DNA of 64,000 bases from Stackebrandtia endophytica (GTDB lineage: Bacteria > Actinomycetota > Actinomycetes > Mycobacteriales > Micromonosporaceae), in NCBI RefSeq assembly GCF_006716355.1, contig NZ_VFOW01000001.1, forward strand, positions 1,736,001-1,800,000, read 5' to 3'. Position 1 is the stretch's first letter; each line of letters opens with the position of its first letter. Shown piece after piece: positions 7,547-17,039 of this stretch. The notes below the pieces were generated by a model. That model was given only the letters and a program-made list of their open reading frames with translations, was not told the origin of the DNA and ran no database searches. A program made the translations under genes and the position numbers.

Positions 7547-7561
7547 AGTTTTGGAGTGCAC

Positions 7562-8278
7562 ATGACCACCATGCGTGTCACGACATCGACCGCCCCCGGA
7601 AAACCGCCCGCCCACCCGCGCTGGTGGAAACGCCCCTGGATGGTTCCGTTGGGACTGGTCGCGGGGATCTTCCTCGTCTTCTCGGTGCCGCGTTACCTGA
7701 CGCTCGACCCGACACTGTCGCGAGTCCCTTTGGAGGACAGCTCCCCCGTCCTCTACCCGTTCGTGGTCGGGCACGTGGTGTTCGGGGCGATCGCGATGAT
7801 CACCTGCTGCCTGCAGGTCTGGCCGTGGTTGCGTCAGGCCCACCCCGGAATCCACCGGATCTCGGGGCGCATCTATGTCATCGCCGGAGTGATACCGAGC
7901 GGCATTCTGGCGCTCGGTATGGGATTCATCGGCGCGTTCGGTCCGATGGTGCAGACCAGCAACGTCATGCTGTCGCTGCTGTGGCTCGGCTTCACCTTCG
8001 CCGGACTGCGCGCCGCACGACAACGGCGATACCGACAGCACCGTCGCTGGATGATCCGCAGCTTCGCGTTGACCATGTCGATCGTCATCAACCGCGTCAT
8101 CGGTGTGCCCATCGGCATCTGGCTGTTCACCCAGGTGGACACCATGTTCGACGGCAACATGGACCTGGCCATGATGGCCGTGTCGGGTGTGGTCGGTTGG
8201 AGCAGTTGGACCATCGCGCTCATCGCCGCCGAGCTGTGGCTGGAGCGGCAGACCCCGCGCGGCAGCCGGTCCGCATAG
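7562..8278 (+). CDS. DUF2306 family membrane protein
   Basis: The protein has 238 residues from the ATG at 7562 (GGAG at 7553-7556); an ATG at 7571 is also possible. Six or so membrane helices are visible, with the family landmarks HPGIHRISGRIYVIAG, YRQHRRWMIRSFALT and NRVIGVPIG. The function of DUF2306 proteins is unknown. In actinobacteria they are often paired with a TetR regulator, as here, where the regulator is divergent across a tandem operator. A perfect hairpin terminator follows. Confidence 0.85.
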   Translation: MTTMRVTTSTAPGKPPAHPRWWKRPWMVPLGLVAGIFLVFSVPRYLTLDPTLSRVPLEDSSPVLYPFVVGHVVFGAIAMITCCLQVWPWLRQAHPGIHRISGRIYVIAGVIPSGILALGMGFIGAFGPMVQTSNVMLSLLWLGFTFAGLRAARQRRYRQHRRWMIRSFALTMSIVINRVIGVPIGIWLFTQVDTMFDGNMDLAMMAVSGVVGWSSWTIALIAAELWLERQTPRGSRSA

Positions 8279-8282
8279 CGAA

Positions 8283-8312
8283 CGGGGCGGTCATGAACCC
8301 ATGACCGCCCCG
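8283..8312. terminator. Bidirectional terminator
   Basis: A 13-bp perfect stem (8283-8295 with 8300-8312) with an AACC loop lies between two convergent genes and can serve both. Confidence 0.85.
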
Positions 8313-8322
8313 CGCACAACGA

Positions 8323-9084
8323 CTAGAAGTCGAAACCCCCGCCGAAATCTCCGCCGAAGTCACCGCCCGCGAAATCGTCGCCCCCGCCGACATTCCCGCC
8401 GTCGGCCCCCGGGTCTCCGGCATCACCGGAGTCGGCTTGACCGTCGGCGTACCCGTCGGCGTAGGCGCCCTCGATGGCGCCACCGGCGAAGGCGGGCATG
8501 ATCAACGCGTTGAAGATCATCATCGTTCCCAAGCCCCAGGCGCCGGCGACCAGCGCCGTCTTCCACCACGGCTCCGAGTACCAACCACCCGGCACCGGGC
8601 GACCCGCAACCATGCCGCCGGGGTAATAGTGCGAGTTCTGCTGACTGGGCTGAGGACTGGCGGTGTAGTGCTTGCCCTCGACATCCACCTCAAGCGGTTC
8701 CTTCAGCGAACCGGCGCGCGACTGCCCCGACAGGTCGGGGATCTGCGGTCCCGGGTCCAACCCCATCGCCTCCCGACCGGCGCGGACGTAGTGCAGACCC
8801 TCCAACGCGGTGTCGCCGGCCAGTTCGTACTGGCGCGCGGTGGTGGCTCGTTCCAGTTGTGAACCGGCGGCGTTGTACCGCTCTCCGGCGTCGACCAGCG
8901 CCTGCTGCGCAGCGGGGTTGTCGGAGTCGGCGACCAGGTTCATGGTCTGGCCACCCAAGCGTTCATACCAGCGTTGGGCCTCTTCCCTGGCGTCGGCGAG
9001 CCGTTTGTCGGCTTTCACCTTCGCCTGCCACCCCATATACGCGACACATACGATCCCGGCCAGCAATATGATCCACAACAACAT
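8323..9084 (-). CDS. Two-helix membrane protein with acidic Gly-rich tail
   Basis: The protein has 253 residues. An N-terminal membrane helix (2-19) is followed by a charged helical region (about 22-115) with ADKRLADAREEAQRW, then a low-complexity linker. A second helix lies near 180-205 (WKTALVAGAWGLGTMMIFN), and the tail is rich in Gly and Asp with repeated GGDF strings. I do not recognise a characterised family. It converges on the DUF2306 gene and shares its terminator. Confidence 0.75.
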   Translation of the reverse strand: MLLWIILLAGIVCVAYMGWQAKVKADKRLADAREEAQRWYERLGGQTMNLVADSDNPAAQQALVDAGERYNAAGSQLERATTARQYELAGDTALEGLHYVRAGREAMGLDPGPQIPDLSGQSRAGSLKEPLEVDVEGKHYTASPQPSQQNSHYYPGGMVAGRPVPGGWYSEPWWKTALVAGAWGLGTMMIFNALIMPAFAGGAIEGAYADGYADGQADSGDAGDPGADGGNVGGGDDFAGGDFGGDFGGGFDF

Positions 9085-9238
9085 GGGTCAACGGTACCGG
9101 CCAACTGCTGAGACGGCCCTGTGAGAAGGGCGCTGAGACGAACCACACCGCCCATGATCATCCCCAATGGACAGCGTTGAGTACTCGTCGGGTGACACAC
9201 ATTCACCATCGACACCACCCGCCCCGTAGCCTGAAGGC

Positions 9239-10414
9239 ATGGCCTATGTGCTCATCGCTCTACTGTGTCTCGCCGCCGGTGCCGTCGCGGGGTGGTACGC
9301 CGCCCGGTCCCGGATGGCCGCCGAAACCGCCACCATGACGGCCCGCTGGGAGGCCGCCCGCGAGAACGAGGCACGACTGGAACAGTCGCTGCGCGCCCTC
9401 AACGCCGATGCCGCGTCCCGCTCCAAGGAGGCCCTGGGCGAGATGTTGAGCCCACTGCGCGAATCCCTACACCGCTATGAACAGCAGGTCGGTGAGCTGG
9501 AACGGCACCGGCTGTCGGCCTACTCGGAACTGCGCACCCAGGTGGCGCAGGCCTCCCAGACCAGTGAGGCCCTTCGCGATCAGACCAGCCAACTGGTATC
9601 GGCGCTGCGCGCCCCACAGGTTCGCGGCCGGTGGGGGGAACACCAGCTGCGTCGGATCGTGGAGGCCGCCGGAATGCTGGAACACTGCGACTTCAACGAA
9701 CAGCTGACCGCCACCTCGGAGGGACGGCAGTTGCGGCCCGACCTGGTGGTTCACCTCGCGGGTGGCAAGCAGGTCGTCGTCGACTCCAAAGCGCCCTTCT
9801 CGGCGTACCTGGACGCGATGGAATGCCGAGACGAGGCCGCCCGCAACGCCCAGCTGGACCTTCACGCCAAGCACCTGCGCGGCCACGTCGACCAACTGTC
9901 CAAGAAGGAGTACTGGCGGGCGTTCGAGTCCACACCGGAGTTCGTGGTCCTGTTCGTCCCCGCCGACGCGTTCCTCGACGCCGCGCTCGCCCGCGACGCC
10001 ACCTTGATGGAGCACGCGTTCGCTCGCGACATCGTACTGGCCACCCCGGCGACGCTGGTGGCGATGCTGCGCACCATCGCCTACGTCTGGCGACAGGAGG
10101 CCCTGGCCGCCGGCGCCGCGAAGGTTCACTCCCTCGGCAAGGAGATGTACGGACGACTAGCCACCATGGGCGGACATCTGTCCAAATTGGGCACATCGTT
10201 GTCCGGAGCGGTCACCGCCTACAACTCCACCATCGGTTCGCTGGAGTCACGGGTCATGGTGACGGCACGGAAGTTCGCCGAACTCGGCGTCAGCGGCGAC
10301 GACCTTCCCGCCGCCGATCAGATCGAGGTCACCGCACGACAGTTGCAGCACGAGGCGCTGCGTGCCGCCGCCGAGGACTCCATCGTCTCGCTGCCCGACC
10401 GCCGATCCGGGTGA
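9239..10414 (+). CDS. rmuC: RmuC family DNA recombination protein
   Basis: The protein has 391 residues. A membrane helix (2-20) is followed by a long coiled coil (about 28-115). The RmuC nuclease-like domain comes next, with APQVRGRWGEHQLRRIVEAAGM, RPDLVVHLAGGKQVVVDSKAPF and FVPADAFLDAAL. RmuC limits inversions and other rearrangements at short repeats and has a PD-(D/E)XK-like fold; the conserved VVVDSKAP is the motif II/III region. The photolyase gene begins 66 bases downstream on the same strand and may be cotranscribed. Confidence 0.9.
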   Translation: MAYVLIALLCLAAGAVAGWYAARSRMAAETATMTARWEAARENEARLEQSLRALNADAASRSKEALGEMLSPLRESLHRYEQQVGELERHRLSAYSELRTQVAQASQTSEALRDQTSQLVSALRAPQVRGRWGEHQLRRIVEAAGMLEHCDFNEQLTATSEGRQLRPDLVVHLAGGKQVVVDSKAPFSAYLDAMECRDEAARNAQLDLHAKHLRGHVDQLSKKEYWRAFESTPEFVVLFVPADAFLDAALARDATLMEHAFARDIVLATPATLVAMLRTIAYVWRQEALAAGAAKVHSLGKEMYGRLATMGGHLSKLGTSLSGAVTAYNSTIGSLESRVMVTARKFAELGVSGDDLPAADQIEVTARQLQHEALRAAAEDSIVSLPDRRSG

Positions 10415-10480
10415 GCGACCGCACGCGGCCTCGACCAACTCCCCTCACACATCATCGAACACCGAACACCGAGGGGACCC

Positions 10481-11689
10481 ATGAAGACCGCCGTCGTCCT
10501 GTTCACCCGCGACCTACGCGTCCACGACAACCCGGCGCTGGCCGCCGCCTGTCGGCACTTCGACCGAGTGGTGCCGGTGTTCGTGGTCGATCCGGACCTG
10601 TCCGTGCCGGCCAACCGACGGCGATTCCTGCTGGACAGCCTGCTCGACCTGCGAACGACGATACGACGGCTCGGTGGAGACCTCGCGATATGCGAGGGCG
10701 ACGTCGTCGACGAGGTGCTTCGACTGTGTGACGAGTACGGCGCGACGGCGACGGCCATGACGGCTGACTACAGTGGATACGCGGTCGCCCGTGAGAAACG
10801 ACTCGGCAGGGCGTGCCGGGACAACCGGATCGACCTGCAGATCTTCGACGGCGTCACCGTCGTCCCGCCGGGCGAGGTGCGTCCCACCTCCGGCGGCGAC
10901 CACTATCGAGTGTTCACACCGTACTGGCGAGCCTGGTCGGGAATCGGTTGGCGCGACGTCGAACCGACGCCCGAACGTATCCGGGTTCCGGACGGCTTCA
11001 CCGGTGTCGACCCCCGGGCCGTACTGGGCGGGGTCGAGGCCGAGTCGGTCGGCCAGATCCCCGGCGGTGAGACCGAGGGGCTGCGCCGTTGGGAGAACTG
11101 GGTGCCCGACAGCGGCGACTACGCCGACCGGCACGACGACCTGGCGGGGGACCGGACCAGTCGGCTCAGTGCCTTCCTCCACTTCGGTTGTGTGTCGGCC
11201 CGGCAGGTGGCCGGGGACCACCGTGCACCGGAGGCGTTCGTTCGTCAACTGTGTTGGCGGGACTTCTACCACCAGGTACTTGCCGCGTTTCCCCGATTGA
11301 ACCGGGACGCCTATCGGCGCAACGTCGAGGAATCCTGGCACGAGGACTCCGATGCGTTGGACGCATGGCGCAACGCGGACACCGGCGTGAACGTGGTCGA
11401 CGCCGGGATGCGGCAACTGATGTCGGAGGGCTGGATGCACAACCGGGCCCGGATGATCACCGCGTCGTACCTGACCAAGACACTCAATCTGGACTGGCGC
11501 GACGGGGCCGCCTGGTTCGATCGATGGCTGATCGACGCCGACGTGGCCAACAACTACGGCAACTGGCAGTGGACGGCCGGAACCGGCAACGACACCAAGC
11601 CGTACCGCCGGTTCAGTCCACGGCGCCAGACCGAGCGGTTCGATCCGGACGGGACCTACATCGCACGCTGGACCGACGGTCACGGCTTA
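10481..11689 (+). CDS. phr: Deoxyribodipyrimidine photo-lyase (anomalous 3' end)
   Basis: The N-terminal photolyase domain (MKTAVVLFTRDLRVHDNPAL) and the FAD-binding domain are present. The latter shows HFGCVSARQVA, LCWRDFYHQVL, MRQLMSEGWMHNRARMI and NNYGNWQWTAGTGNDTKPY. Similarity runs to ERFDPDGTYIARW near 11680 and then stops abruptly; the usual last 25-35 residues (VPEL...P.PIVD region) are missing. The frame has no stop until 12814 and would run antisense through ispH, so I end the feature at the last family-like codons. A frameshift or a sequence error near 11690, where another frame has TAG, is likely. Light-driven repair activity is plausible if the tail is dispensable. Confidence 0.75.
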
Positions 11690-11800
11690 GTCGTGTGCAC
11701 GAGAACACGGTTGCGCTCGAACACCCCGGGTGGCCACTCGGCATCCAACACCGGCACGTCGGGCGGGTCCAGACCGGACCCGCTCCATCCGCAACAGGTG

Positions 11801-12769
11801 TTACGCCCCCGCGGCGGCGGCCCTCATGTCCTTGACCAGCTCACGCGGCAACGAGAAGGTCAACTTCTCCTTGACCGACTCGATCTCGGTGACCTCGGTG
11901 AAGCCGTCCTTGGCCAGCCGCTCCAGGACGCCCAACACCAGTTCGTCGGGAACCGAGGCACCGGAGGTCACTCCGATGCTGGTGACGCCGTCCAACCAGC
12001 CGTCCTCGATCTCGGTGGCGTAGTCGACCAGGTAGCTGGCGTCGGCACCGGCCTGCAGCGCCACCTCGACCAGCCGAACCGAGTTCGACGAGTTCGTCGA
12101 ACCGACCACCAGCACCAACTCACACTCGGCAGCGATCTCCTTGACCACCTGCTGGCGGTTCTGCGTCGCGTAGCAGATGTCGTCGCTGGGCGGCGCCTGC
12201 AACAGCGGGAACTTCTGTTTCAACGCCGCGACGGTGTCCATGGTCTCGTCGACCGACAGCGTCGTCTGCGACAACCACACGACCTTCTCCGGGTCACGGA
12301 CCTCGACCCGTTCCACGTCAGCGGCGCCGTCGACCAGTTTGATGTGGTCGGGAGCCTCACCGGTGGTGCCGATGACCTCCTCGTGGCCATCGTGTCCGAT
12401 CAGCAGGATGTCGTAATCGGCCGAGGCGAACCGACGTGCCTCGGCGTGCACCTTGGTGACCAACGGGCAGGTCGCGTCGATGGCCTTCAGCCCGCGTTCC
12501 TCAGCCTCGGCGTGCACCTGCGGGGCCACGCCGTGGGCGGAGAACACCACGATCGATCCCGGTGGGACCTCGTCGTTCTCCTCGACGAAGATCGCGCCCT
12601 GCGACTCCAGCGTCGAGACGACATGCTTGTTGTGCACGATCTGTTTACGCACGTAAACCGGCGGACCGTACAGCTCCAACGCCTTCTCCACGGTGACGAC
12701 GGCACGGTCAACTCCGGCGCAGTAACCACGTGGTTTGGCCAACAGGACTCGCTTCGCGCGCTCAGACAT
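11801..12769 (-). CDS. ispH: 4-hydroxy-3-methylbut-2-enyl diphosphate reductase
   Basis: The protein has 322 residues, normal for IspH/LytB. The three Fe-S cysteines are in [21 protein letters not shown] and [10 protein letters not shown]. The HMBPP-binding HNKHVV and TNSSNS motifs are intact. It catalyses the last step of the MEP pathway, giving IPP and DMAPP. It is divergent from xseA across 83 bases, a pairing known in other actinobacteria. The start ATG at 12769 gives [15 protein letters not shown], which matches the family N-terminus. Confidence 0.97.
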   Translation of the reverse strand: MSERAKRVLLAKPRGYCAGVDRAVVTVEKALELYGPPVYVRKQIVHNKHVVSTLESQGAIFVEENDEVPPGSIVVFSAHGVAPQVHAEAEERGLKAIDATCPLVTKVHAEARRFASADYDILLIGHDGHEEVIGTTGEAPDHIKLVDGAADVERVEVRDPEKVVWLSQTTLSVDETMDTVAALKQKFPLLQAPPSDDICYATQNRQQVVKEIAAECELVLVVGSTNSSNSVRLVEVALQAGADASYLVDYATEIEDGWLDGVTSIGVTSGASVPDELVLGVLERLAKDGFTEVTEIESVKEKLTFSLPRELVKDMRAAAAGA

Positions 12770-12852
12770 GACCCCATCGTACGTACACCCCGAACTGTTG
12801 GAACGCGCCCGTGAGTCTCCTCACCGTCATACCCGTTGCGTAGTCTGGCCGG

Positions 12853-14196
12853 GTGACCACGTCCGAATCGCTCACCGGCACCGCGCCGCCGCCGCGAGGC
12901 GAGCGGCAGCCCGACGGTGCCCGGCCCCTGCAGGCGGAGAACCAGCGCAGCAGCCCGGAGACGCCGTGGCCGGTCCGGGTCGTCAGCCAGAAGATCGGCG
13001 ACTGGATCGCCCGATTGGGGACGGTGTGGGCCGAGGGACAGGTTACCCAGATCAGTCGCCGCCCCGGCGCGGCGTACGTATTCCTCACCCTGCGCGACCC
13101 GGCCGCCGAAGTCAGTGTGAGCGTGGTGACCACCCGCGCGATCGTGGAGGCGTGCGAGCCACCGCTGAGCGAGGGCGCCCGCGTGGTGGTGCAGGCGAAA
13201 CCCGACTGGTACGCCGGGCGTGGCACCCTATCGCTGCGCGCCAGCCAGATTCGACAGGTCGGGTTGGGCGAACTGTTGGCACGCCTGGAACGGCTGAAGA
13301 AACAACTGTCGGCCGAAGGACTGTTCGCCCCCGAACGCAAACGACGCCTGCCGTTCCTCCCCCACCGCATCGGCCTGATCACCGGACGGAACTCCGCCGC
13401 CATGCGGGACGTACTGGAGAACGCGACGGCACGGTTGCCGTCGGCGACGTTCGAGGTGCGGGAGGTCCCGGTCCAGGGCGCCACCGCGGTCCCTCGCGTC
13501 CTGGAGGCACTCGCCGAGCTCGACGCCGACCCGAACGTGGACGTCATCATCCTCGCCCGAGGCGGCGGCAGCGTCGAGGACCTGCTGCCGTTCTCCGACG
13601 AGACGCTGTGCCGCGCCGTGTTCGCCTGCCGCACCCCGGTGGTGTCGGCCATCGGGCACGAACCGGACAGTCCGCTGGTCGACCATGTCGCCGACGTGCG
13701 GTGCTCCACTCCCACCGACGCGGGAAAACGTGTCGTCCCCGACTTCTCCGAGGAGCAGCAGCGGCTGCTTCAGGCCCGACACCGGCTGCGGCAGTCGTTG
13801 CGGCAGAAACTCGATCGGGAGTCGCAGGGTTTGGCGGCCATGCGGTCCCGGCCGTGCCTGGCCAATCCGGCGACGATGGTGGAGTCACGGCAGGAGGACG
13901 TCGATCATCAACGGCAGCGCATGCGGCGCGCACTGACCGCGACCCTCGACCGGGCCGGGCGCGACAATCACCATCTGCGGTCACAGCTGCGAGCGTTGTC
14001 GCCGCAGGCGACCCTCGACCGGGGTTACGCGATCGTGCAACGCGACGACCAGGCGGTGGTGTGGTCGGCGGCCGAGGTGAACCCGCGTGACAGTCTGCGG
14101 GTTCGGCTGGCCGCCGGTGAACTGACCGCCACCGTCGATGAGGTCCGTCCCGCCGATCCGTCCACCATCACGTCCCATGAAGCAGCGAAGGAATGA
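12853..14196 (+). CDS. xseA: Exodeoxyribonuclease VII large subunit
   Basis: The protein has 447 residues from a GTG at 12853. An OB-fold nucleic-acid-binding domain lies at about 35-125 (VWAEGQVTQI, YVFLTLRDPAAEV). The catalytic domain follows with RIGLITGRNSAAMRDVLENA, DVIILARGGGSVEDLLPF and VSAIGHEPDSPLVDHVADVR. The C-terminal half is helical and ends with LDRGYAIVQRDD. The stop overlaps the xseB start (ATGA), so the subunits are translationally coupled. Together they degrade single-stranded DNA. Confidence 0.96.
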   Translation: MTTSESLTGTAPPPRGERQPDGARPLQAENQRSSPETPWPVRVVSQKIGDWIARLGTVWAEGQVTQISRRPGAAYVFLTLRDPAAEVSVSVVTTRAIVEACEPPLSEGARVVVQAKPDWYAGRGTLSLRASQIRQVGLGELLARLERLKKQLSAEGLFAPERKRRLPFLPHRIGLITGRNSAAMRDVLENATARLPSATFEVREVPVQGATAVPRVLEALAELDADPNVDVIILARGGGSVEDLLPFSDETLCRAVFACRTPVVSAIGHEPDSPLVDHVADVRCSTPTDAGKRVVPDFSEEQQRLLQARHRLRQSLRQKLDRESQGLAAMRSRPCLANPATMVESRQEDVDHQRQRMRRALTATLDRAGRDNHHLRSQLRALSPQATLDRGYAIVQRDDQAVVWSAAEVNPRDSLRVRLAAGELTATVDEVRPADPSTITSHEAAKE

Positions 14197-14399
14197 GCAT
14201 GTCCGACGAGACGCTGGATTACGAACAGGCACGCGCCGAACTGGTGTCAGTGGTGGAGAAGCTGGAGGTCGGCGGCGCCAGCCTCGAGGAATCGCTCGCA
14301 CTGTGGGAGCGTGGCGAGAAACTCGCCGACCTGTGTCAGGCCAAACTGGACGGTGTCCGCGAACGGCTGGCCGAGGTCGAGGCGTCCGAAGCACAGTGA
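14193..14399 (+). CDS. xseB: Exodeoxyribonuclease VII small subunit
   Basis: The protein has 68 residues (66 if the second ATG at 14199 is used). YEQARAELVSVVEKLEVGG and LEESLALWERGEKLADLC are the XseB signature. It overlaps xseA by four bases and ends before two stacked hairpin terminators. Confidence 0.95.
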   Translation: MSMSDETLDYEQARAELVSVVEKLEVGGASLEESLALWERGEKLADLCQAKLDGVRERLAEVEASEAQ

Positions 14400-14406
14400 C
14401 CCAACG

Positions 14407-14470
14407 GGTGGCCCGGTCGCCGGGCCACCGATTCCCGCCGGGCGGTCCGTGTTTCTCACTCGGACCGCCC
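14407..14470. terminator. Two adjacent hairpin terminators
   Basis: The first hairpin is a 10-bp stem with a three-base loop (14407-14429). The second is a 10-bp stem with an 11-base loop (14440-14470). They separate the convergent xseB and amidase genes; each probably serves one direction. Confidence 0.75.
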
Positions 14471-14477
14471 ACGTACG

Positions 14478-15563
14478 TCAGCCGACCAATTCCTTCCAGG
14501 TGATCGGTCCAACCTGGCCGTCCACGACCAGTGAACGGCGCTGCTGGAACGTCTTCACGCTGGTATCGGTGCCGGGTCCGAAGTCGCCGTCGACGACGGT
14601 TGCGATGCCGTGCGTGTGGTTCAACTGCCGTTGGACCGCCTTGACGGCCTCGCCCTTGGCACCCACGGAGACCGCCACGATCAGCTCGGGCCAGGTCTTC
14701 GGGCCCACGATGCCGTCGTCGACCAGCCCCTTGGTGCTCTGGAATTGACGCACGTTGGTTTCGGTGGTCGGTCCGAAGTCGCCGTCGGCGACGGTGTCGA
14801 TCCCGTGCTCGCTCAACAGGAACTGCACCGAGCGGGTGCGTTCACCGACGGTGCCGCGCTTGACCACCGGCCACTCGACGGGCGGCGCCGGATCCTCACC
14901 GAGCAGCGCGGCGACGTCGGCGCGCAGCTGCGGAAGACGCGCGTACAACTGGTCGCCCGGGCACTGGGTGGCCATGAAGTCCCGGTGTCCGAAGATCTGG
15001 GAGGCGGGAATTCCGTACTGCTTACAGATGTAGGCGCAGAAGTCGACGAGGCTGTCGTAAAGCGCCTCGGGCGGCTGAACCGAGGTGTAGGTGCCCTCGT
15101 TCTCGATACCGATGGACTCGGCGTTGGCGGGGCTACCGGCGTGAATGCCGCGAACGAACGACGACCCGGTCCTGATCCGGTCGAGGCTGCCCTGTCGGCC
15201 TTCCAGAACGTGACCACCGCGACTGATGGTGAACTGCTGTCCGGAGTCGTTCCAGTCGTTCTCGTCCATGTGCCATCCCTGGATGGCGCGCGCGATCGAG
15301 TACGCGTCGGCCTGGGTGTCACCGACGTTGTTGGAACTGGCGGTGTGATGCACCACGATGTACTGCGGCCGGGTGTTCATGATCTGTGACGGGGAGGACG
15401 GCGGTCGCGCTCCCCAGTCGGCAGCACTGTGGATGGACGGTTCGGAGACCTCGGCCTCGGCCGAGCCGATACCGATCAACATCGTGGTTCCGGCGGCGGC
15501 GCCGGCGACGACGGTACCGCGGATCAGGTTGCGACGTGACATCGAATAGTTGGGAGGGAGCAT
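14478..15563 (-). CDS. Tat-exported N-acetylmuramoyl-L-alanine amidase with two peptidoglycan-binding repeats
   Basis: The protein has 361 residues from the ATG at 15563, which has AAGGAG upstream. The Tat signal SRRNLIRG (about residues 9-16) is followed by a hydrophobic stretch and an AEA cleavage site. The amidase_2/PGRP domain shows IVVHHTASSNN, GIENEGTYTS and FGHRDFMATQCPG, which hold the zinc ligands. Two PG_binding_1 repeats (from GERTRSVQFLLSE and GEAVKAVQRQL, each with DGDFGP and GP.TW) end the protein. It should cut the amide bond between muramic acid and the stem peptide outside the membrane. Confidence 0.92.
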   Translation of the reverse strand: MLPPNYSMSRRNLIRGTVVAGAAAGTTMLIGIGSAEAEVSEPSIHSAADWGARPPSSPSQIMNTRPQYIVVHHTASSNNVGDTQADAYSIARAIQGWHMDENDWNDSGQQFTISRGGHVLEGRQGSLDRIRTGSSFVRGIHAGSPANAESIGIENEGTYTSVQPPEALYDSLVDFCAYICKQYGIPASQIFGHRDFMATQCPGDQLYARLPQLRADVAALLGEDPAPPVEWPVVKRGTVGERTRSVQFLLSEHGIDTVADGDFGPTTETNVRQFQSTKGLVDDGIVGPKTWPELIVAVSVGAKGEAVKAVQRQLNHTHGIATVVDGDFGPGTDTSVKTFQQRRSLVVDGQVGPITWKELVG

Positions 15564-15862
15564 GGTCGTCACTCCTTGCGAGGAGGCACGACGTGACAGG
15601 CAGATCACGCCGACGCCTTGGGGGCATGTGAAAACCGCGACCATACATTGATCGATGTGAAATTCCGGTTAAGCCTGCACGTCGCAGCGCCCCTCGCCCC
15701 GGTTTCCGTCCGGCGGACGACGCCCCGGTGAACATCCGCGAGGCGACAGTGAACAGTTGTCGACAACACCACTCGACGGGCCGATCGGACAGTACTGTCA
15801 GGCGCGTCCCGACGGGTCGCGGTCGAGCGCGATCCGTTCTCCCCCATCGCACGCGAGTGAGA

Positions 15863-17032
15863 ATGCGAAGTCTGAACTACACCGACTATCGCCGAACCCG
15901 ACGGTTCGCGGCCCTGGACGGACTCCGCGCCGTCACCGTGGTGTCCCTGGTCGGCCTGCACTACGGATTCGGTGACTTCAACTGGCTCATCGGCAAGGGA
16001 AAGATCACCGTCTTCTTCGTCCTGTCGGGCTTCGTGATCACACTGCTGCTGTTGCGCGACGAGGAGAAACACGGACGCATCCGGCTGCGCGACTTCTTCA
16101 TCCGACGTCAGTTCCGGCTGCTGCCGGTGTTCTGGGCCGTCGTCGCCATCACCGTCGTGTGCCGCTACGGGATTCCGCAGACCGGCCCCGGAGACGGCAG
16201 CTGGCACGAACTGGCGCAGATGCTGCCCTACTATCTGACGTTCACCCACGAGTGGGGGCCCGGCGGCACCGACATCACCACGCTGGTGCACTCCTGGACC
16301 CTCGCCTATGAACAGAAGTTCTACCTGGCCTGGCCGCTGGCGTTCTGGGCGCTGACCCGCTGGCTGCCCCGGTGGCGGCTGCTCGCCACGATCGTGCTGA
16401 CCGCCGCGACCCTCGGCTTGATTCCAGTGTTCGACGAGCGGTTCACCCAGTACTTCGCGCTCATGCTGGGCTGCGTACTGGCTCTACTGTGTCATGAACG
16501 TTCCGCGTGGCGGTTCATCCAGCCGTTCACGCATCCGGTGGTCGCCACGATGATCGCGGTGGCGTTCATCCCGGTGCACATCTACATCGGACAGGCGGTG
16601 CGGTATCCACACGACCCGGTACTGGTCTGGTACGCACTGGCGGTGGCGGTGTTGATCATCGCGGTCCTGCACACCGGTCCGACACAGTGGCTACTGACCC
16701 GACGCCCGCTGCTGTTCATCGGGGAACGCGGCTACGCGATGTACCTGATTCACGGGCTCGCCGGGCAGGCGGTGATCGCGTTGACCCCGCACTGGGCGCC
16801 CGGCGGACTGAAACGCTACGCCATCATCGTGCTGATGACCCTGATCTTCGCCGACATGCTGTACCGCTACGTGGAACTGCCCTCGGCGGCGTTGGGTCGA
16901 CGCTTCATCGGCTGGCTCAACACCCGAAACGCACCGACGTCACCGGATGTGGCGATTCCCGCCATGCAAGCACACCAACGGGAACCGGAGCATCGACCGC
17001 CGCCGGCAGCGGCGGTCGATACGGTCCGTTAG
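15863..17032 (+). CDS. Acyltransferase 3 family membrane protein
   Basis: The protein has 389 residues. I chose the ATG at 15863 because RFAALDGLRAVTVVSLVGLHYG then sits at the usual family position; longer frames start in non-conserved sequence. FFVLSGFVITLLLLRDEEKHGRI and FIRRQFRLLPVFW are typical of OafA/YrhL-like O-acyltransferases, and about ten membrane helices follow. The His in VGLHYG is the expected catalytic residue. The substrate is probably an envelope or secreted glycan, but cannot be told from sequence. The last 40 coding bases contain a terminator hairpin, and the opposing gene ends seven bases away. Confidence 0.88.
   Translation: MRSLNYTDYRRTRRFAALDGLRAVTVVSLVGLHYGFGDFNWLIGKGKITVFFVLSGFVITLLLLRDEEKHGRIRLRDFFIRRQFRLLPVFWAVVAITVVCRYGIPQTGPGDGSWHELAQMLPYYLTFTHEWGPGGTDITTLVHSWTLAYEQKFYLAWPLAFWALTRWLPRWRLLATIVLTAATLGLIPVFDERFTQYFALMLGCVLALLCHERSAWRFIQPFTHPVVATMIAVAFIPVHIYIGQAVRYPHDPVLVWYALAVAVLIIAVLHTGPTQWLLTRRPLLFIGERGYAMYLIHGLAGQAVIALTPHWAPGGLKRYAIIVLMTLIFADMLYRYVELPSAALGRRFIGWLNTRNAPTSPDVAIPAMQAHQREPEHRPPPAAAVDTVR
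16992..17020. terminator. Terminator hairpin embedded in coding 3' end
   Basis: A perfect 12-bp stem (16992-17003 with 17009-17020) with a five-base loop lies inside the last codons of the acyltransferase gene. The two convergent stop codons are only seven bases apart, so the hairpin has no other place to be. Confidence 0.7.
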
Positions 17033-17039
17033 CCGTCTC

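Noticed and set aside
11690-12814. Open frame continuing the photolyase through the ispH region
   Set aside because: It is antisense to a well-supported ispH gene, and its translation has the Arg/Gly/His-rich look of a high-GC shadow frame.
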